Source: Streptococcus respiraculi
GTDB taxonomy: Bacteria; Bacillota; Bacilli; Lactobacillales; Streptococcaceae
Assembly (NCBI RefSeq): GCF_003595525.1
Contig: NZ_CP022680.1
Coordinates: 832,001-896,000 of the forward strand
Direction: 5' to 3'
DNA length: 64,000 nt
The notes under the pieces are model-generated. The model was given only the letters and a program-made list of their open reading frames with translations. It had not been told where the DNA came from and did not search any database. Positions 28,404 through 37,444 of the stretch are shown one piece after another; within the stretch, counting starts at the first letter, position 1; each line of letters opens with the position of its first letter. The position numbers and the translations under genes are program-made.

Positions 28404-28883
28404 ATGGCAGTTTACACAGAAGATGAAGAGTACATGGCTTATGTTGGGCATTTGATTGAAAAGCCTAAGGTGCAAAAACTTAGCGCAATCCCTCATCATT
28501 ATTATTCGACCCGTTTGGAGCACTCGATTAACGTGTCTTATACCAGCTACAAAATTGCAAAGAAATTGGGCTGGGATGCTAAGTTAACGGCTCGTGGTGG
28601 TCTCTTGCACGATTTGTTTTATTACGATTGGCGTGAGACCAAGTTTAAAAAGAGCCATGCCTGGATTCATCCACGAATTGCTAAGCGCAATGCTGAGAAG
28701 TTAACCGTGCTTAACAAGGTCGAAGAAGATATTATTATCAAACATATGTTCGGTGCGACCATTGCGCCACCGCGCTATAAAGAAGCGTGGATTGTGACTT
28801 GTGTCGATAAGTATTGGGCGGTGAAAGAAGCAACACTGCCTTTGCAAAAAATGTGGAGACAGCGCAGTTTTCATGTGCATTAA
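28404..28883 (+). CDS. HD-domain phosphohydrolase
   Basis: A 159-residue HD-superfamily protein. The metal ligands can be followed: His in RLEHSINV, the HD pair in GGLLHDLFYYD, and later His residues in SHAWIHP and IIKHMFG. Such proteins hydrolyse nucleotides or phosphate esters; the substrate is unknown. The conserved C-terminal CVDKYWAVKE is present, so the protein looks complete. It lies 29 bases before the Bax-inhibitor-like gene. Confidence 0.85.
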   Translation: MAVYTEDEEYMAYVGHLIEKPKVQKLSAIPHHYYSTRLEHSINVSYTSYKIAKKLGWDAKLTARGGLLHDLFYYDWRETKFKKSHAWIHPRIAKRNAEKLTVLNKVEEDIIIKHMFGATIAPPRYKEAWIVTCVDKYWAVKEATLPLQKMWRQRSFHVH

Positions 28884-28912
28884 ATCGTTAGTCATTAGAG
28901 GAGGATTAGGAT

Positions 28913-29608
28913 ATGAATCAAGAACCTTATATTATCAATCAAGTGGATCATACCGCTTTGAATCGTTTCTTTGGTAAAATTTATGGCTTTGTGGCAGCAG
29001 GAATTGGACTTTCTGCCTTGGTAGCCTATCTGTCATTGACCACTTTTTGGGAAATGACGCGTAGTCTCTTGCTAGGAGGCTCCTTTGCTATCTGGTTTAT
29101 CATGCTAGTTGAAATCGGACTTGTCTTTGCGGCTTCTCGTATGGCAGCGAAAAATAGTCCTCTAGCTTTGCCCATGTTTCTAGCCTATTCGGTCATGAAT
29201 GGCTTTACGCTCGGTATCGTGCTATTAGCCTATACAGGTGAGACAGTACTAACAGCCTTTTTGACAGCTGCTCTGATGTTTGTTGTGATGGCCGTGATTG
29301 GTCTGACCACTAAGAAAAATCTCTCAGCGATGGGGCAAGCTCTCTATGCAGCCTTGATTGGAGTCATCATAGCAAGTGCGGTCAATCTCTTTCTTGATAG
29401 CTCTGGCATGAGTTTTGTTCTTTCCATTCTTTCCGTCTTGATTTTCTCAGGCTTGATTGCCTATGATAACCAACGGATTCGCTACGTTTTTGAAGCAACC
29501 AATGGAGAAGTTGGTCAAGGTTGGGTTGTTTCAATGGCCTTATCCCTTTATCTTGACTTTGTTAATCTCTTCTTGAATCTGTTACGACTCCTTGGTTCGA
29601 GAGATTAA
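28913..29608 (+). CDS. Bax inhibitor-1/YccA-family membrane protein
   Basis: A 231-residue integral membrane protein with about seven TM helices and very short loops. The NRFFGKIYGFVAAGIGLSALVAYLSL start and the conserved GLIAYDNQRIRY region near the C-terminus fit the BI-1 family. In bacteria such proteins act as pH-gated Ca2+ leak channels (BsYetJ) or modulate FtsH (YccA); which applies here is unknown. A GAGGAGGAT ribosome site precedes it, and a terminator follows within 35 bases. Confidence 0.88.
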   Translation: MNQEPYIINQVDHTALNRFFGKIYGFVAAGIGLSALVAYLSLTTFWEMTRSLLLGGSFAIWFIMLVEIGLVFAASRMAAKNSPLALPMFLAYSVMNGFTLGIVLLAYTGETVLTAFLTAALMFVVMAVIGLTTKKNLSAMGQALYAALIGVIIASAVNLFLDSSGMSFVLSILSVLIFSGLIAYDNQRIRYVFEATNGEVGQGWVVSMALSLYLDFVNLFLNLLRLLGSRD

Positions 29609-29640
29609 GAAGAAAATCAAATAGGTATATGTAGAGTAGA

Positions 29641-29669
29641 GAAGATTGCTAGAAGCGGTCTTCTTTTTG
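29641..29669 (+). terminator. Terminator after the Bax-inhibitor-like gene
   Basis: Stem GAAGATTGC / GCGGTCTTC (two G-T pairs) with a short loop, then TTTTTG. Confidence 0.8.
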
Positions 29670-29835
29670 TATGAGGGAGTGTAGCAAACTGGACATACTG
29701 TCTGTTTGACTAAGTGGAGTTGGGATAAAAATTGCTTAAATATGCAACTAAGTACCTAAGAAATAAATCTTTCAATTTCTTAATGCTATTCTCTTTACTC
29801 TAGTAAAGAAAAATTTCACTTTTTTTCAATAAAAA
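29670..29835. other. AT-rich spacer with small palindromes
   Basis: No gene was seen. Two short perfect inverted repeats occur: TAAGAAAT / ATTTCTTA (about 29757-29782) and CTTTACT / AGTAAAG (about 29794-29809). They are of unknown meaning and lie upstream of the CBS-ACT promoter. Confidence 0.4.
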
Positions 29836-29865
29836 TTGAAATCGTTTTCTGATTTGTGGTATACT
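29836..29865 (+). promoter_or_regulatory. Promoter of the CBS-ACT gene with embedded cre-type site
   Basis: -35 TTGAAA (29836-29841), an 18-base spacer and -10 TATACT (29860-29865). The 15 bases TTGAAATCGTTTTCT (29836-29850) fit the catabolite-responsive element consensus WTGNAANCGNWNNCW at every position. CcpA bound here would cover the -35, so repression in glucose is the natural prediction. Confidence 0.7.
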
Positions 29866-29896
29866 ATAGCTATAGAAGAGACTAGGAGGATTGCAC

Positions 29897-30553
29897 ATGG
29901 CAGTTAAAGATTTTATGACGCGAAAGGTTGTCTATATTTCACCTGATACGACGATTGCACATGCCGCTGAATTGATGCGTGAACAGGCGATTCACCGTTT
30001 ACCTGTTATTGAAAATGATCGATTGGTTGGTCTGGTGACAGAGGGTACGATTGCAGAAGCAAGCCCGTCAAAGGCGACTAGTCTATCAATTTATGAGATG
30101 AATTACCTCTTGAACAAGACCAAGGTGCGCGATGTGATGATTCGTGATGTAATTACTGTGTCGAAATTTGCCAGCTTAGAAGATGCCGTTTACTTGATGT
30201 ATAAAAATAAGGTCGGTATTTTGCCTGTCGTGGACAACGATCAAATGGCAGGGGTCATTACAGACCGCGATGTTTTCGCAGCTTTCCTACATGTGTCTGG
30301 TTATGGAGAAGCAGGTGTGCGCGTGCGTTTCTTGGTAGAAAATAAGGCAGGCGAGCTGGAAAAGATTATCAGATTGATTTCAGAAAAAGGCTACAATATT
30401 GTCAGCACTGTTCAGATTGCGGATAAGTCAGGCAGTGTGGTCATTGAAGTACAGATTGAAGGCAAGGTCGACAGTCAGCAGTTAGCAGACACATTTGAAC
30501 AGGCCAATATCAAAGTGGATAGCATGGTACCAACTGAAACGAAGAAAATATAA
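29897..30553 (+). CDS. CBS-domain pair plus ACT domain protein (AcuB-like)
   Basis: 218 residues from ATG 29897, which has GGAGG upstream; a TTG two codons earlier is unlikely. Two CBS domains (about 1-55 and 75-130, starting VKDFMTRKVVYISPDTTI and VRDVMIRDVITVSKFASL) are followed by an ACT-like domain (about 140-212, VRVRFLVENKAGELEKII). CBS pairs bind adenine nucleotides and ACT domains bind small ligands, so this is probably a metabolic sensor. AcuB, its nearest named relative, is linked to acetoin use. The cre-type site in its promoter agrees with a carbon-metabolism role. Confidence 0.85.
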   Translation: MAVKDFMTRKVVYISPDTTIAHAAELMREQAIHRLPVIENDRLVGLVTEGTIAEASPSKATSLSIYEMNYLLNKTKVRDVMIRDVITVSKFASLEDAVYLMYKNKVGILPVVDNDQMAGVITDRDVFAAFLHVSGYGEAGVRVRFLVENKAGELEKIIRLISEKGYNIVSTVQIADKSGSVVIEVQIEGKVDSQQLADTFEQANIKVDSMVPTETKKI

Positions 30554-30597
30554 TACTCGTCAAAGGGTAAATTCTAACGTTGCTAACTCATCTTGCT

Positions 30598-31040
30598 TCA
30601 ACAGTCCAGTGGACTGTTGAAGGTTGGAAATATGGCTTATGTCATAATCCACAGCAAGTCCAGTGGACTGTTGAAGGTTGGAAATGTGGATTATGTCATA
30701 ATCCACAGCAAGTCCAGTGGACTGTTGAAGGTTGGAAATATGGCTTATGTCATAATCCACAGCAAGTCCAGTGGACTGTTGAAGGTTGGAAATATGGCTT
30801 ATGTCATAATCCGCAGCAGCAAGTCCAGTGGACTGTTGAAGGTTGGAAATATGGCTTATGTCATAATCCACAGCAGTAAGTCCAGTGGACTGTTGAAGGT
30901 TGGAAATATGGCTTATGTCATAATCCACAGCAGCAAGTCCAGTGGACTGTTGAAGGTTGGAAATATGGATTATGTCATAATCCACAGCAGTAAGTCCAGT
31001 GGACTGTTGAAGGTTGGAAATATGGCTTATGTCATAATTT
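30598..31040. repeat. Eight-copy tandem array, 54/57-bp unit
   Basis: Units start at 30603, 30657, 30711, 30765, 30822, 30879, 30936 and 30993, giving steps of 54, 54, 54, 57, 57, 57, 57. Each unit has a palindrome around AGTCCAGTGGACT, then GTTGAAGGTTGGAAATATGG, then the smaller palindrome TTATGTCATAA. The extra three bases are one AGC/AGT triplet. Because the steps are multiples of three, long frames stay open on both strands, giving 18-19-residue peptide repeats. No frame has a ribosome site. It lies 45 bases after the CBS-ACT stop. Confidence 0.9.
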
Positions 31041-31123
31041 GCAGCTAACACTAGGTCGAATTTTCACCCATCCACCCTTCTCAATGATGAGAGCAAGTTA
31101 GATGTTGATTTTTATAGAGTGTA

Positions 31124-31276
31124 AGAGGCTGAGACAAAAGTGTCCCAGCCTCGCTTCTTGTATCGATTTAACAGCTTGACGTATATCAATAGTCAAGGGA
31201 GTGGCTATTGATACCTGAGCCTAGAAATGAGAAAGTGAAATTGACAAAATCGATTTCTACGAAATAATGATTTTTA
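31124..31276. repeat. Dispersed repeat R1, copy 1
   Basis: About 150 bases shared with 46620-46830. It starts with a hairpin GAGGCTG / CAGCCTC around GACAAAAGTGTC. Then follow ATTTAACAG, a TTGACGTATATCAATAGTC block whose ATCAATAGTC is inverted as GGCTATTGATA, then CCTGAGCCTAGAAA, and finally ATCGATTT and GCGAAAT-like tails. It is non-coding. The first hairpin could terminate transcripts. Confidence 0.75.
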
Positions 31277-31346
31277 TACGTAATCTTCCAGATTATATTC
31301 TTTTGTGGGTGAGTGCGACGCGCTCATCATGGGTTGTCTCACTTCC

Positions 31347-32210
31347 TTATTTTTCAAACGGTTGTTTGTTGCTATCTAGCGTAAATCCTTCGCCCAAGAC
31401 TTCGTGGGCATCGGTGATGGTGATGAAGGCGTGAGGATCGATGCGGTGAATTAACTCTTTCATTTCCTGTAACTGGCTCTTGTAGATGACAGAGTAGACC
31501 AGATCGATTTCTTTTCTGCTATAGAAACCTTGTGCCTTAATGAGGGTGATGCCCCGTTCGATATTTTCATCAATAGCCTGCGCTAGTTCGTGTGATTTTT
31601 CAGAGACAATCATGACGCCCTTGCTGCCATAGTTTCCGTCGCTGATGAAATCAATTACGCGAGAGACAATGGTAACCATGATGAGGGTATATAGAACATT
31701 GCGGATGTCATGAAAGACCAAGATGGTCAGAGTCAGCACCAGTACATCAATGGCCAGAATGATTTGACCGATCGTAAAAGAGGTATACTTATGTCCAATT
31801 CGAGCGAGAATATCGCTTCCACCGGTTGTGCCACCAGCCTTGAAAATAATTCCGAGTCCGGCTCCCATGAGGATTCCTCCGAGAATAGAAACAAGCATTA
31901 GGTCTCCTTCGAGTGGAATATTCAAAGGAACATGTGCGAAAAGAGCCAACCAAGCAGTTACACCGACTGTACCTACAATACTATAGTATAGGGTACGTTT
32001 GCCCAAAATTTTCCAGCCAAGGATAAACAAAGGAATGTTGATGAGGATATTCATGATCCAGGGTTGAATGCGAAAGAGATAGTAGATAATCAGGTTAATC
32101 CCTGTTGCGCCTCCTTCATAGAGATGATTTGGGATAATCAAATAATTGAGCCCAAAAGAAAAAAGCCCAGCTCCTAGTAGAATAAAAAAGAGATTTTTAA
32201 ATCGCAGCAT
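31347..32210 (-). CDS. YitT-family membrane protein (DUF161/DUF2179)
   Basis: 287 residues from ATG 32210, chosen because AAAAGGAGCAGGAG lies just before it; the frame is open another 20 codons upstream without a ribosome site. Five or so TM helices form the N-terminal two thirds (FKNLFFILLGAGLFSFGLNY, then GGILMGAGLGIIFKAGGTTGGSD, a glycine-rich signature). A soluble DUF2179 domain follows (KGVMIVSEKSHELAQAI through FITITDAHEVLGEGF). The family's function is unknown. It is transcribed alone. Confidence 0.9.
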   Translation of the reverse strand: MLRFKNLFFILLGAGLFSFGLNYLIIPNHLYEGGATGINLIIYYLFRIQPWIMNILINIPLFILGWKILGKRTLYYSIVGTVGVTAWLALFAHVPLNIPLEGDLMLVSILGGILMGAGLGIIFKAGGTTGGSDILARIGHKYTSFTIGQIILAIDVLVLTLTILVFHDIRNVLYTLIMVTIVSRVIDFISDGNYGSKGVMIVSEKSHELAQAIDENIERGITLIKAQGFYSRKEIDLVYSVIYKSQLQEMKELIHRIDPHAFITITDAHEVLGEGFTLDSNKQPFEK

Positions 32211-32378
32211 TCTCCTGCTCCTTTTCGGTTTGTCTACTTTCATTCTAACAAATTCAAAGCGGATACACAAGATAAATAAAAAGTGCTTTTTCTTCTCTTT
32301 TTTGGTAAAATAAGAGGAAATACAAACTGAACGGCTATATCAGATAGTAATGAATATCGAAAAATACAGGGGATTCAC

Positions 32379-33011
32379 ATGACACAGGGCATATTTATCA
32401 CATTGGAAGGTCCAGACGGTGCAGGCAAGACTACGGTTCTACAAGAATTAGTACCGCGTTTAAAAGCACTAGGAAAGCAGGTCACAACGACCCGCGAGCC
32501 AGGAGGCGTTGAGATTGCAGAGGACATTCGCTCGGTTATCTTAAATCCTCAAAACACAGCCATGGATGATAAAACGGAGTTGTTGCTGTATATTGCAGCA
32601 CGACGTCAGCACTTGAAGGAGCGGATTTTACCAGCCTTAGAAAGTGGCGAGCTACTCTTGGTTGACCGCTTTATCGACTCTTCGGTTGCCTATCAAGGTT
32701 TTGGTAGGGGATTGGATATTGCAGCTATTAATTGGCTCAACCACTATGCGACAGATGGGCTAAAACCAGATTTGACCCTCTATTTTGATATTGATGTGGA
32801 AGAAGGCTTGGCGCGGATTGCTCGCAATGCAAATCGGGATGTTGATAGGCTTGATATGGAGGCTTTGGACATGCATGAACGTGTGCGAACAGGCTATCTG
32901 GCGATTTTAGATAAGGAAGCAGATCGTGTCATAAAGATTGATGCTTCAAAGTCCGTGGAGGAAGTGGTAGAGGCAGCTTTTACTGTTATCTATGACCGCT
33001 TTTTTAAGTAA
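32379..33011 (+). CDS. tmk: Thymidylate kinase
   Basis: Phosphorylates dTMP to dTDP for DNA synthesis. It has 210 residues, the normal length. The P-loop [12 protein letters not shown] is at residues 8-19, followed by the substrate-binding TTREPGG and [16 protein letters not shown]. It heads the tmk-holB-yabA-rsmI operon, with gaps of only 3, 3 and 2 bases. A TGn-extended -10 (TGGTAAAAT, 32303-32311) lies upstream. Confidence 0.97.
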   Translation: MTQGIFITLEGPDGAGKTTVLQELVPRLKALGKQVTTTREPGGVEIAEDIRSVILNPQNTAMDDKTELLLYIAARRQHLKERILPALESGELLLVDRFIDSSVAYQGFGRGLDIAAINWLNHYATDGLKPDLTLYFDIDVEEGLARIARNANRDVDRLDMEALDMHERVRTGYLAILDKEADRVIKIDASKSVEEVVEAAFTVIYDRFFK

Positions 33012-33014
33012 TAG

Positions 33015-33920
33015 ATGAAAAAAGAAGAATTACAAGGTTTGCAACCCCAAATTTACCAGGCTTTTCAGACCGTTTTGCAGCAAGGTCGCATGGCGCATGC
33101 CTATCTTTTTTCAGGCGATTTTGCTAGTTTTGAAATGGCCATTTTTCTCAGTCAAGCGATTTTTTGTGAAGATAAGGTAAGAGAAATTCCTTGTGGGCAG
33201 TGTCGCTCCTGTCGTTTGATTGAACAGGGAGAATTTACTGATGTGACCGTGGTTAGTCCCCAGGGCAATACGATTAAGACCGAGACTATTCGCGATTTGG
33301 TTAAGCAATTTTCCCAGTCAGGCTTTGAGTCAAACCAGCAGGTCTTTATCATTCGGGATGCAGAGAAGATGCACCCTAATGCGGCTAATTCTCTTCTAAA
33401 AGTCATCGAAGAACCTCAGAGTGATATTCGGGTTTTTCTCTTGACTAATCAGGAACATGCCGTTTTAGCCACCATTAAAAGCCGAGTTCAGATTGTGGCT
33501 TTCCCAAAAAATCTGCCTATTTTAGAGCGAATATTAGAAGAAGAAGGTTTATTGAAAACGCAGGCGCAGCTGATTGCTAGACTCGTCGCAAATATCGAAG
33601 AAGCCAAGCAATTGGCAAGCCAAAAATCCTTTTTGGACCTAATAATGGTCGTAAAAAAGTGGCTCGATATCCTCTTGAAACAGCCCAACAAGGCTTATGT
33701 ACAGGTAGGAAACTTGGTGCGCCTTGCCCCAGAAAAATTAGACCAAGCACGCTTGTTTGAGTTGCTGACACTCTTATTAGCAGACCAGATGACAGAGTCT
33801 AGGGTCTTGACTTATTTGGAGAATTTACAGCTGGCACGCCAGCAATGGCAGAGCAATGTTAGTCTACAAAATGCTTTAGAATACTGGCTGTTATCAACAG
33901 AAAAACAAGTGAAAGGATAG
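33015..33920 (+). CDS. holB: DNA polymerase III delta' subunit
   Basis: Clamp-loader subunit of the replicative polymerase. The 301-residue protein has the AAA+-like fold with a Cys cluster (FCEDKVREIPCGQCRSC) that binds zinc. The Walker A loop is degenerate (FSGDFASFE instead of GxxGxGKT), which is normal for delta'. The central KMHPNAANSLLKVIEEP motif and the SRxQ-like KSRVQ are conserved. It is in the tmk operon. Confidence 0.93.
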   Translation: MKKEELQGLQPQIYQAFQTVLQQGRMAHAYLFSGDFASFEMAIFLSQAIFCEDKVREIPCGQCRSCRLIEQGEFTDVTVVSPQGNTIKTETIRDLVKQFSQSGFESNQQVFIIRDAEKMHPNAANSLLKVIEEPQSDIRVFLLTNQEHAVLATIKSRVQIVAFPKNLPILERILEEEGLLKTQAQLIARLVANIEEAKQLASQKSFLDLIMVVKKWLDILLKQPNKAYVQVGNLVRLAPEKLDQARLFELLTLLLADQMTESRVLTYLENLQLARQQWQSNVSLQNALEYWLLSTEKQVKG

Positions 33921-33923
33921 AGT

Positions 33924-34241
33924 ATGGATAAGAAAGAGATTTTTGATGCCTTAGATGGATTTTCTCAACAGCTGCTGGTCACGCTGGCAGAAGTAGAAGC
34001 GATCAAGAAGCACTTGCGCGGGGTGATTGAAGAAAATACGGATTTACGCTTGGAAAATTCCAAATTACGGGAGCGCTTAGAAAAAGATGATCGTGAACAG
34101 AATCGGACGGCGAATTTCGGGAAAGAAAATTTAGAAAATATCTACGAAGATGGCTTTCATATCTGTACTTTTTCCTATGGTCAGCGCAGGGACAATGATG
34201 AACCATGTATGTTTTGTTTAGAATTGTTGAATAGAGAGTAA
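33924..34241 (+). CDS. yabA: Replication initiation control protein YabA
   Basis: Negative regulator of replication that binds DnaA and the sliding clamp. It has 105 residues. An N-terminal coiled coil (about 5-60, [36 protein letters not shown] region) forms a tetramer, and the C-terminal zinc motif is visible as H-I-C and C-M-F-C. It lies between holB and rsmI, its classic position. Confidence 0.95.
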   Translation: MDKKEIFDALDGFSQQLLVTLAEVEAIKKHLRGVIEENTDLRLENSKLRERLEKDDREQNRTANFGKENLENIYEDGFHICTFSYGQRRDNDEPCMFCLELLNRE

Positions 34242-34243
34242 CC

Positions 34244-35107
34244 ATGCAGATTCAAAAATCAGTCAAACATTCCTTGCCTTACGGCACCCTATACCTTGTC
34301 CCAACTCCTATTGGCAATCTTCAGGATATGACCTTTCGAGCGATTGAGACCTTAAAAACAGTGGATGTCATTGCCGCAGAAGATACGAGAAATACTGGTC
34401 TATTACTCAAACATTTTGAGATTGAGACGCGGCAAATTTCCTTTCACGAGCATAATGCCTATGAAAAAATTCCAGTCCTGCTAGACCTCTTGCGTTCGGG
34501 TCAATCAATCGCTCAGGTTTCAGATGCGGGACTTCCAAGTATTTCAGATCCAGGGCATGATTTGGTCAAAGCCGCGATTGCAGAAAACATTCCAGTTGTT
34601 GCACTTCCGGGAGCATCGGCTGGGATTACAGCTTTGATTGCTTCTGGTCTAGCGCCCCAACCGCATATTTTTTACGGATTTTTACCACGGAAATCTGGCC
34701 AGCAAAAAGCATTTTTTGAAGAGAAAAAGCATTATCCAGAAACACAAATTTTCTATGAATCACCCCATCGGGTTAAAGTGACTTTGGAAAATATGCAGGC
34801 GGTTTATGGGAATCGCTCTGTGGTTGTGGTTCGTGAATTGACAAAACTGTATGAAGAATACCAACGTGGACAGATTAGTGAAGTTGTGTCCTTTATCGCA
34901 GAAAATCCCTTAAAAGGTGAGTGCCTAATTATTGTAGCGGGTTATGCAGAAGATGAGGTCCTTGTAGCAGATAAAGGAAATCTAGTAGCAGAAGTGGATA
35001 AGCTGATTGCGGCCGGTCATAAGCCCAATCAAGCGATAAAGGAAGTAGCCAAACGCTACCAACTTAAAAAGCAAGAAGTCTATGATCTTTATCATGGGAT
35101 TGGTTAA
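34244..35107 (+). CDS. rsmI: 16S rRNA (cytidine-1402-2'-O)-methyltransferase
   Basis: Methylates the ribose of C1402 in 16S rRNA, the same nucleotide that RsmH methylates on the base; both genes are in this window. It has 287 residues. The start TLYLVPTPIGNLQDMTFRAIETL, AAEDTRNTGLLLKHF, VSDAGLPSISDPG and the GxSA-type PGASAGITALIASGL are typical of the RsmI/YraL family. It ends the tmk operon. Confidence 0.96.
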   Translation: MQIQKSVKHSLPYGTLYLVPTPIGNLQDMTFRAIETLKTVDVIAAEDTRNTGLLLKHFEIETRQISFHEHNAYEKIPVLLDLLRSGQSIAQVSDAGLPSISDPGHDLVKAAIAENIPVVALPGASAGITALIASGLAPQPHIFYGFLPRKSGQQKAFFEEKKHYPETQIFYESPHRVKVTLENMQAVYGNRSVVVVRELTKLYEEYQRGQISEVVSFIAENPLKGECLIIVAGYAEDEVLVADKGNLVAEVDKLIAAGHKPNQAIKEVAKRYQLKKQEVYDLYHGIG

Positions 35108-35730
35108 TCTTTGTAGGATCGATCTTATTTTGTGGAATCAATAGTCACTTCCTTTACGTAGGATATATGATAAGTTATCTAAATTAGAAGAGTTAATTGG
35201 GTGGGGTGTTATTACTTCAACCCTTTTTCTACATTTCCATTCTTATTTTTCCTGTGATACATATTGCTTATACTCTATTCATATCAACAATAGGCTTTTT
35301 CGATACCTTATTAGATAGTGCAGACGCAAAACCTCCTTTGAAGTTTCATTGCTAACTGTTGCGAATCATACCACTACTGCAACAGTATCCTATGTTTAAA
35401 CGCCTTCGGCTCCTGAACCAATCACTCTCTTAACCTTGTCAATGTAACCAATTTATAGTTTTTAAGGTTGTTAATGGTGGATCAGTTGGTTATTCCTGAA
35501 TTTCAATGCCTATTAGCCTTCAAGTTTCCCATTCTTCAGGGAAAAATCCTAGCTTGAGATTCTAGTCTTGTATTCTTTGTAGAAAATTACTAACCTAGAT
35601 TTTTAGTCTAGCTTTTCTTCTGTGAAATTTTTCTTCAAAAGACGAATAAGGGAGCGAACAAGGCTAAAAAAGATGGAATTGTCTGAAAATTTGTGATATA
35701 ATAAACAAAATCGTTTAATCTTGGAGGAGT
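35108..35730. other. Gene-free 620-base stretch before serC, with a decayed repeat
   Basis: No gene was seen. About 35269-35508 is a decayed, reversed copy of the element at 54535-54842; the best-conserved part is about 35440-35508. The end nearest serC has -10-like TATAAT (35697-35702) without a convincing -35, and a GGAGGAG ribosome site before the ATG. The part from 35510 to 35690 shows nothing recognisable. Confidence 0.55.
35269..35508 (-). repeat. Dispersed repeat R2, reversed decayed copy
   Basis: The reverse complement begins ATTGAAATTCAGGAATAACC, then reads CAACTGATCCACCATTAAC. That follows 54541 onwards with few changes for about 110 bases. The far end, ATACTCTATTCATATCAA (from about 35271), is a poor match to the terminal repeat of the intact copy. 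Confidence 0.65.
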
Positions 35731-36825
35731 ATGATGACTATCTATAATTTTTCTGCAGGTCCTGCGGTATTGCCCAAAAACGTTTTAGAAAAAGCTCAGG
35801 CTGAATTACTGGATTACAAAGGCTCAGGGATGAGTGTATTAGAGATGTCGCATCGCTCCAAGGAGTTTGATGACATTATCAAGGGTGCTGAAGCAACTTT
35901 ACGAGAATTGATGGCCATTCCAGACAACTACAAGGTCCTCTTCTTACAAGGCGGTGCTTCGCTTGAATTTACCATGATTCCGCTTAACTTTGCTCGTGGC
36001 AAGAAAGCCTATTATCTAGCAGGTGGTTCATGGGGGAAAAAAGCCTATACAGAAGCAGTCAAACTCTCTAAAACAATTGCTTTTGAGCCGATTTTACTGG
36101 GCTCAACAGAGGATATCACCTACGCAGAACTACCAAGTTTTGATAAGAATACAATTGATCCTGAAGCAGCCTATGTCCACTTGACCACCAACAATACCAT
36201 TGAAGGAACAGCTGTTTATACGATTCCAGATACCAATGGTGTCCCAGTCATTGCAGACATGTCATCCAATATTTTGGCAGCTCGCTATCGTGTGGAAGAT
36301 TTTGCCATGATTTATGCAGGTGCTCAGAAAAATATTGGTCCTGCAGGTGTGACAGTCGTCATTGTCCGTGAGGATTTCTTGAATGATGAGCCGATTTTGT
36401 CAAGCATGTTGGATTACCGCATTCAAGCGGAAAATGAATCGCTCTACAATACACCACCAGCTTATTCTATCTACATTTCGAAACTCGTCTTTGAATGGGT
36501 CAAGGAAATCGGCGGTGTCGACCAAATGGAAAAACTCAACCGTGAAAAATCAGGCCTTTTGTATGATTATATTGACCAATCAGCCTTTTACACAAACCCA
36601 GTACGCAAGGTTGAAGAACGTTCGGTAGCCAACATTCCTTTTGTATCGCCAAGTCCAGAACTTGATGCAAAATTCGTCAAAGAAGCGACCGCAGCAGGTT
36701 TTAAAAATATCAAGGGTCACCGTTCAGTCGGCGGTATGCGAGCTAGTCTTTATAACGCTTTTCCCCGCCAAGGAGTGGTTGATCTGATTGCCTTTATGAA
36801 GAAATTTGAAGAGGAGAATGCCTAA
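35731..36825 (+). CDS. serC: Phosphoserine aminotransferase
   Basis: PLP enzyme making 3-phosphoserine from 3-phosphohydroxypyruvate. It has 364 residues. [11 protein letters not shown] is the family start. The GGASLEF loop, the [11 protein letters not shown] segment, ADMSSN and the PLP-lysine in [14 protein letters not shown] are all present. Two ATGs in a row (35731 and 35734) follow GGAGGAG. It is the first gene of the serine cluster and overlaps the next gene by one base. Confidence 0.97.
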   Translation: MMTIYNFSAGPAVLPKNVLEKAQAELLDYKGSGMSVLEMSHRSKEFDDIIKGAEATLRELMAIPDNYKVLFLQGGASLEFTMIPLNFARGKKAYYLAGGSWGKKAYTEAVKLSKTIAFEPILLGSTEDITYAELPSFDKNTIDPEAAYVHLTTNNTIEGTAVYTIPDTNGVPVIADMSSNILAARYRVEDFAMIYAGAQKNIGPAGVTVVIVREDFLNDEPILSSMLDYRIQAENESLYNTPPAYSIYISKLVFEWVKEIGGVDQMEKLNREKSGLLYDYIDQSAFYTNPVRKVEERSVANIPFVSPSPELDAKFVKEATAAGFKNIKGHRSVGGMRASLYNAFPRQGVVDLIAFMKKFEEENA

Positions 36826-37385
36826 TGGAAATTCGACTTGCTCACCCCAATGAAGTGACTGCGGTTTGTCAGATTTTTCAAGATGCTCGTGATTTTTTAG
36901 CCCAGTCTGGTAGTAGCCAGTGGCAAGGAGTCTATCCAAATCAGGATGATGTCTTTGAAGATATTTTATCAGGTCGTGGCTATGTGGCAATTGTAGAGGG
37001 GCAGGTAGCAGCCTATACAGCTGTCCAAGTCGGCAATGAACCAGCTTATAACGAGATTTATGATGGAAAATGGCAGCACAATAATTTTCTATATACTACT
37101 TTTCACCGCGTAGCAGTTGCGCAACAGTTTCGTGGGCAGCAAATCATTCAGACTTTTTTACAGGGCTTGATTGAAGGGCAAAAGGGGCCGGATTTTCGAT
37201 GTGATACCCATGAAAAAAATCTGCCCATGCAGCATATTTTGGAAAAATTAGGTTTTGTCTATTGTGGAAAAGTCCCGATTGATGGGGAGCGCCTGGCCTA
37301 TCAGAAGATTAAAACCAAGCGAGAAACCAGCCTCTACCAAGAAATCGCAGAAGATGACCGATGGATGCTTGGTAGAAATGATTAA
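36825..37385 (+). CDS. GNAT-family N-acetyltransferase in the serine cluster
   Basis: A 186-residue acetyltransferase. The fold is recognisable from [63 protein letters not shown] and the CDTHEKNLPMQHILEKLGFVYCG end. The acetyl-CoA loop has QFRGQQ in place of the usual QxxGxG. It is inserted between serC and serA in many streptococci. The substrate is unknown. The ATG overlaps the serC stop (TAATGG). Confidence 0.83.
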   Translation: MEIRLAHPNEVTAVCQIFQDARDFLAQSGSSQWQGVYPNQDDVFEDILSGRGYVAIVEGQVAAYTAVQVGNEPAYNEIYDGKWQHNNFLYTTFHRVAVAQQFRGQQIIQTFLQGLIEGQKGPDFRCDTHEKNLPMQHILEKLGFVYCGKVPIDGERLAYQKIKTKRETSLYQEIAEDDRWMLGRND

Positions 37386-37405
37386 CAAAAAATAGATAGA
37401 AAGAG

Positions 37406-37434
37406 AAGGGAATGGGGGCAAGCCACTCCCTTTT
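37406..37434 (+). promoter_or_regulatory. Leader hairpin before serA
   Basis: AAGGGAATGG pairs with CCACTCCCTT, with one mismatch, and is followed by TTAGGAAATAAC leading into ATG 37445. It lies in the 59-base gap after the GNAT gene and very near the serA ribosome site. It may be a weak internal terminator or a translation control hairpin. Confidence 0.4.
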
Positions 37435-37444
37435 AGGAAATAAC

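Noticed and set aside
30560..31051. Long frames on both strands across the tandem array as real repeat proteins
   Set aside because: They exist because the unit length is a multiple of three. Starts are GTG or TTG without ribosome sites, and frames on both strands are equally open.
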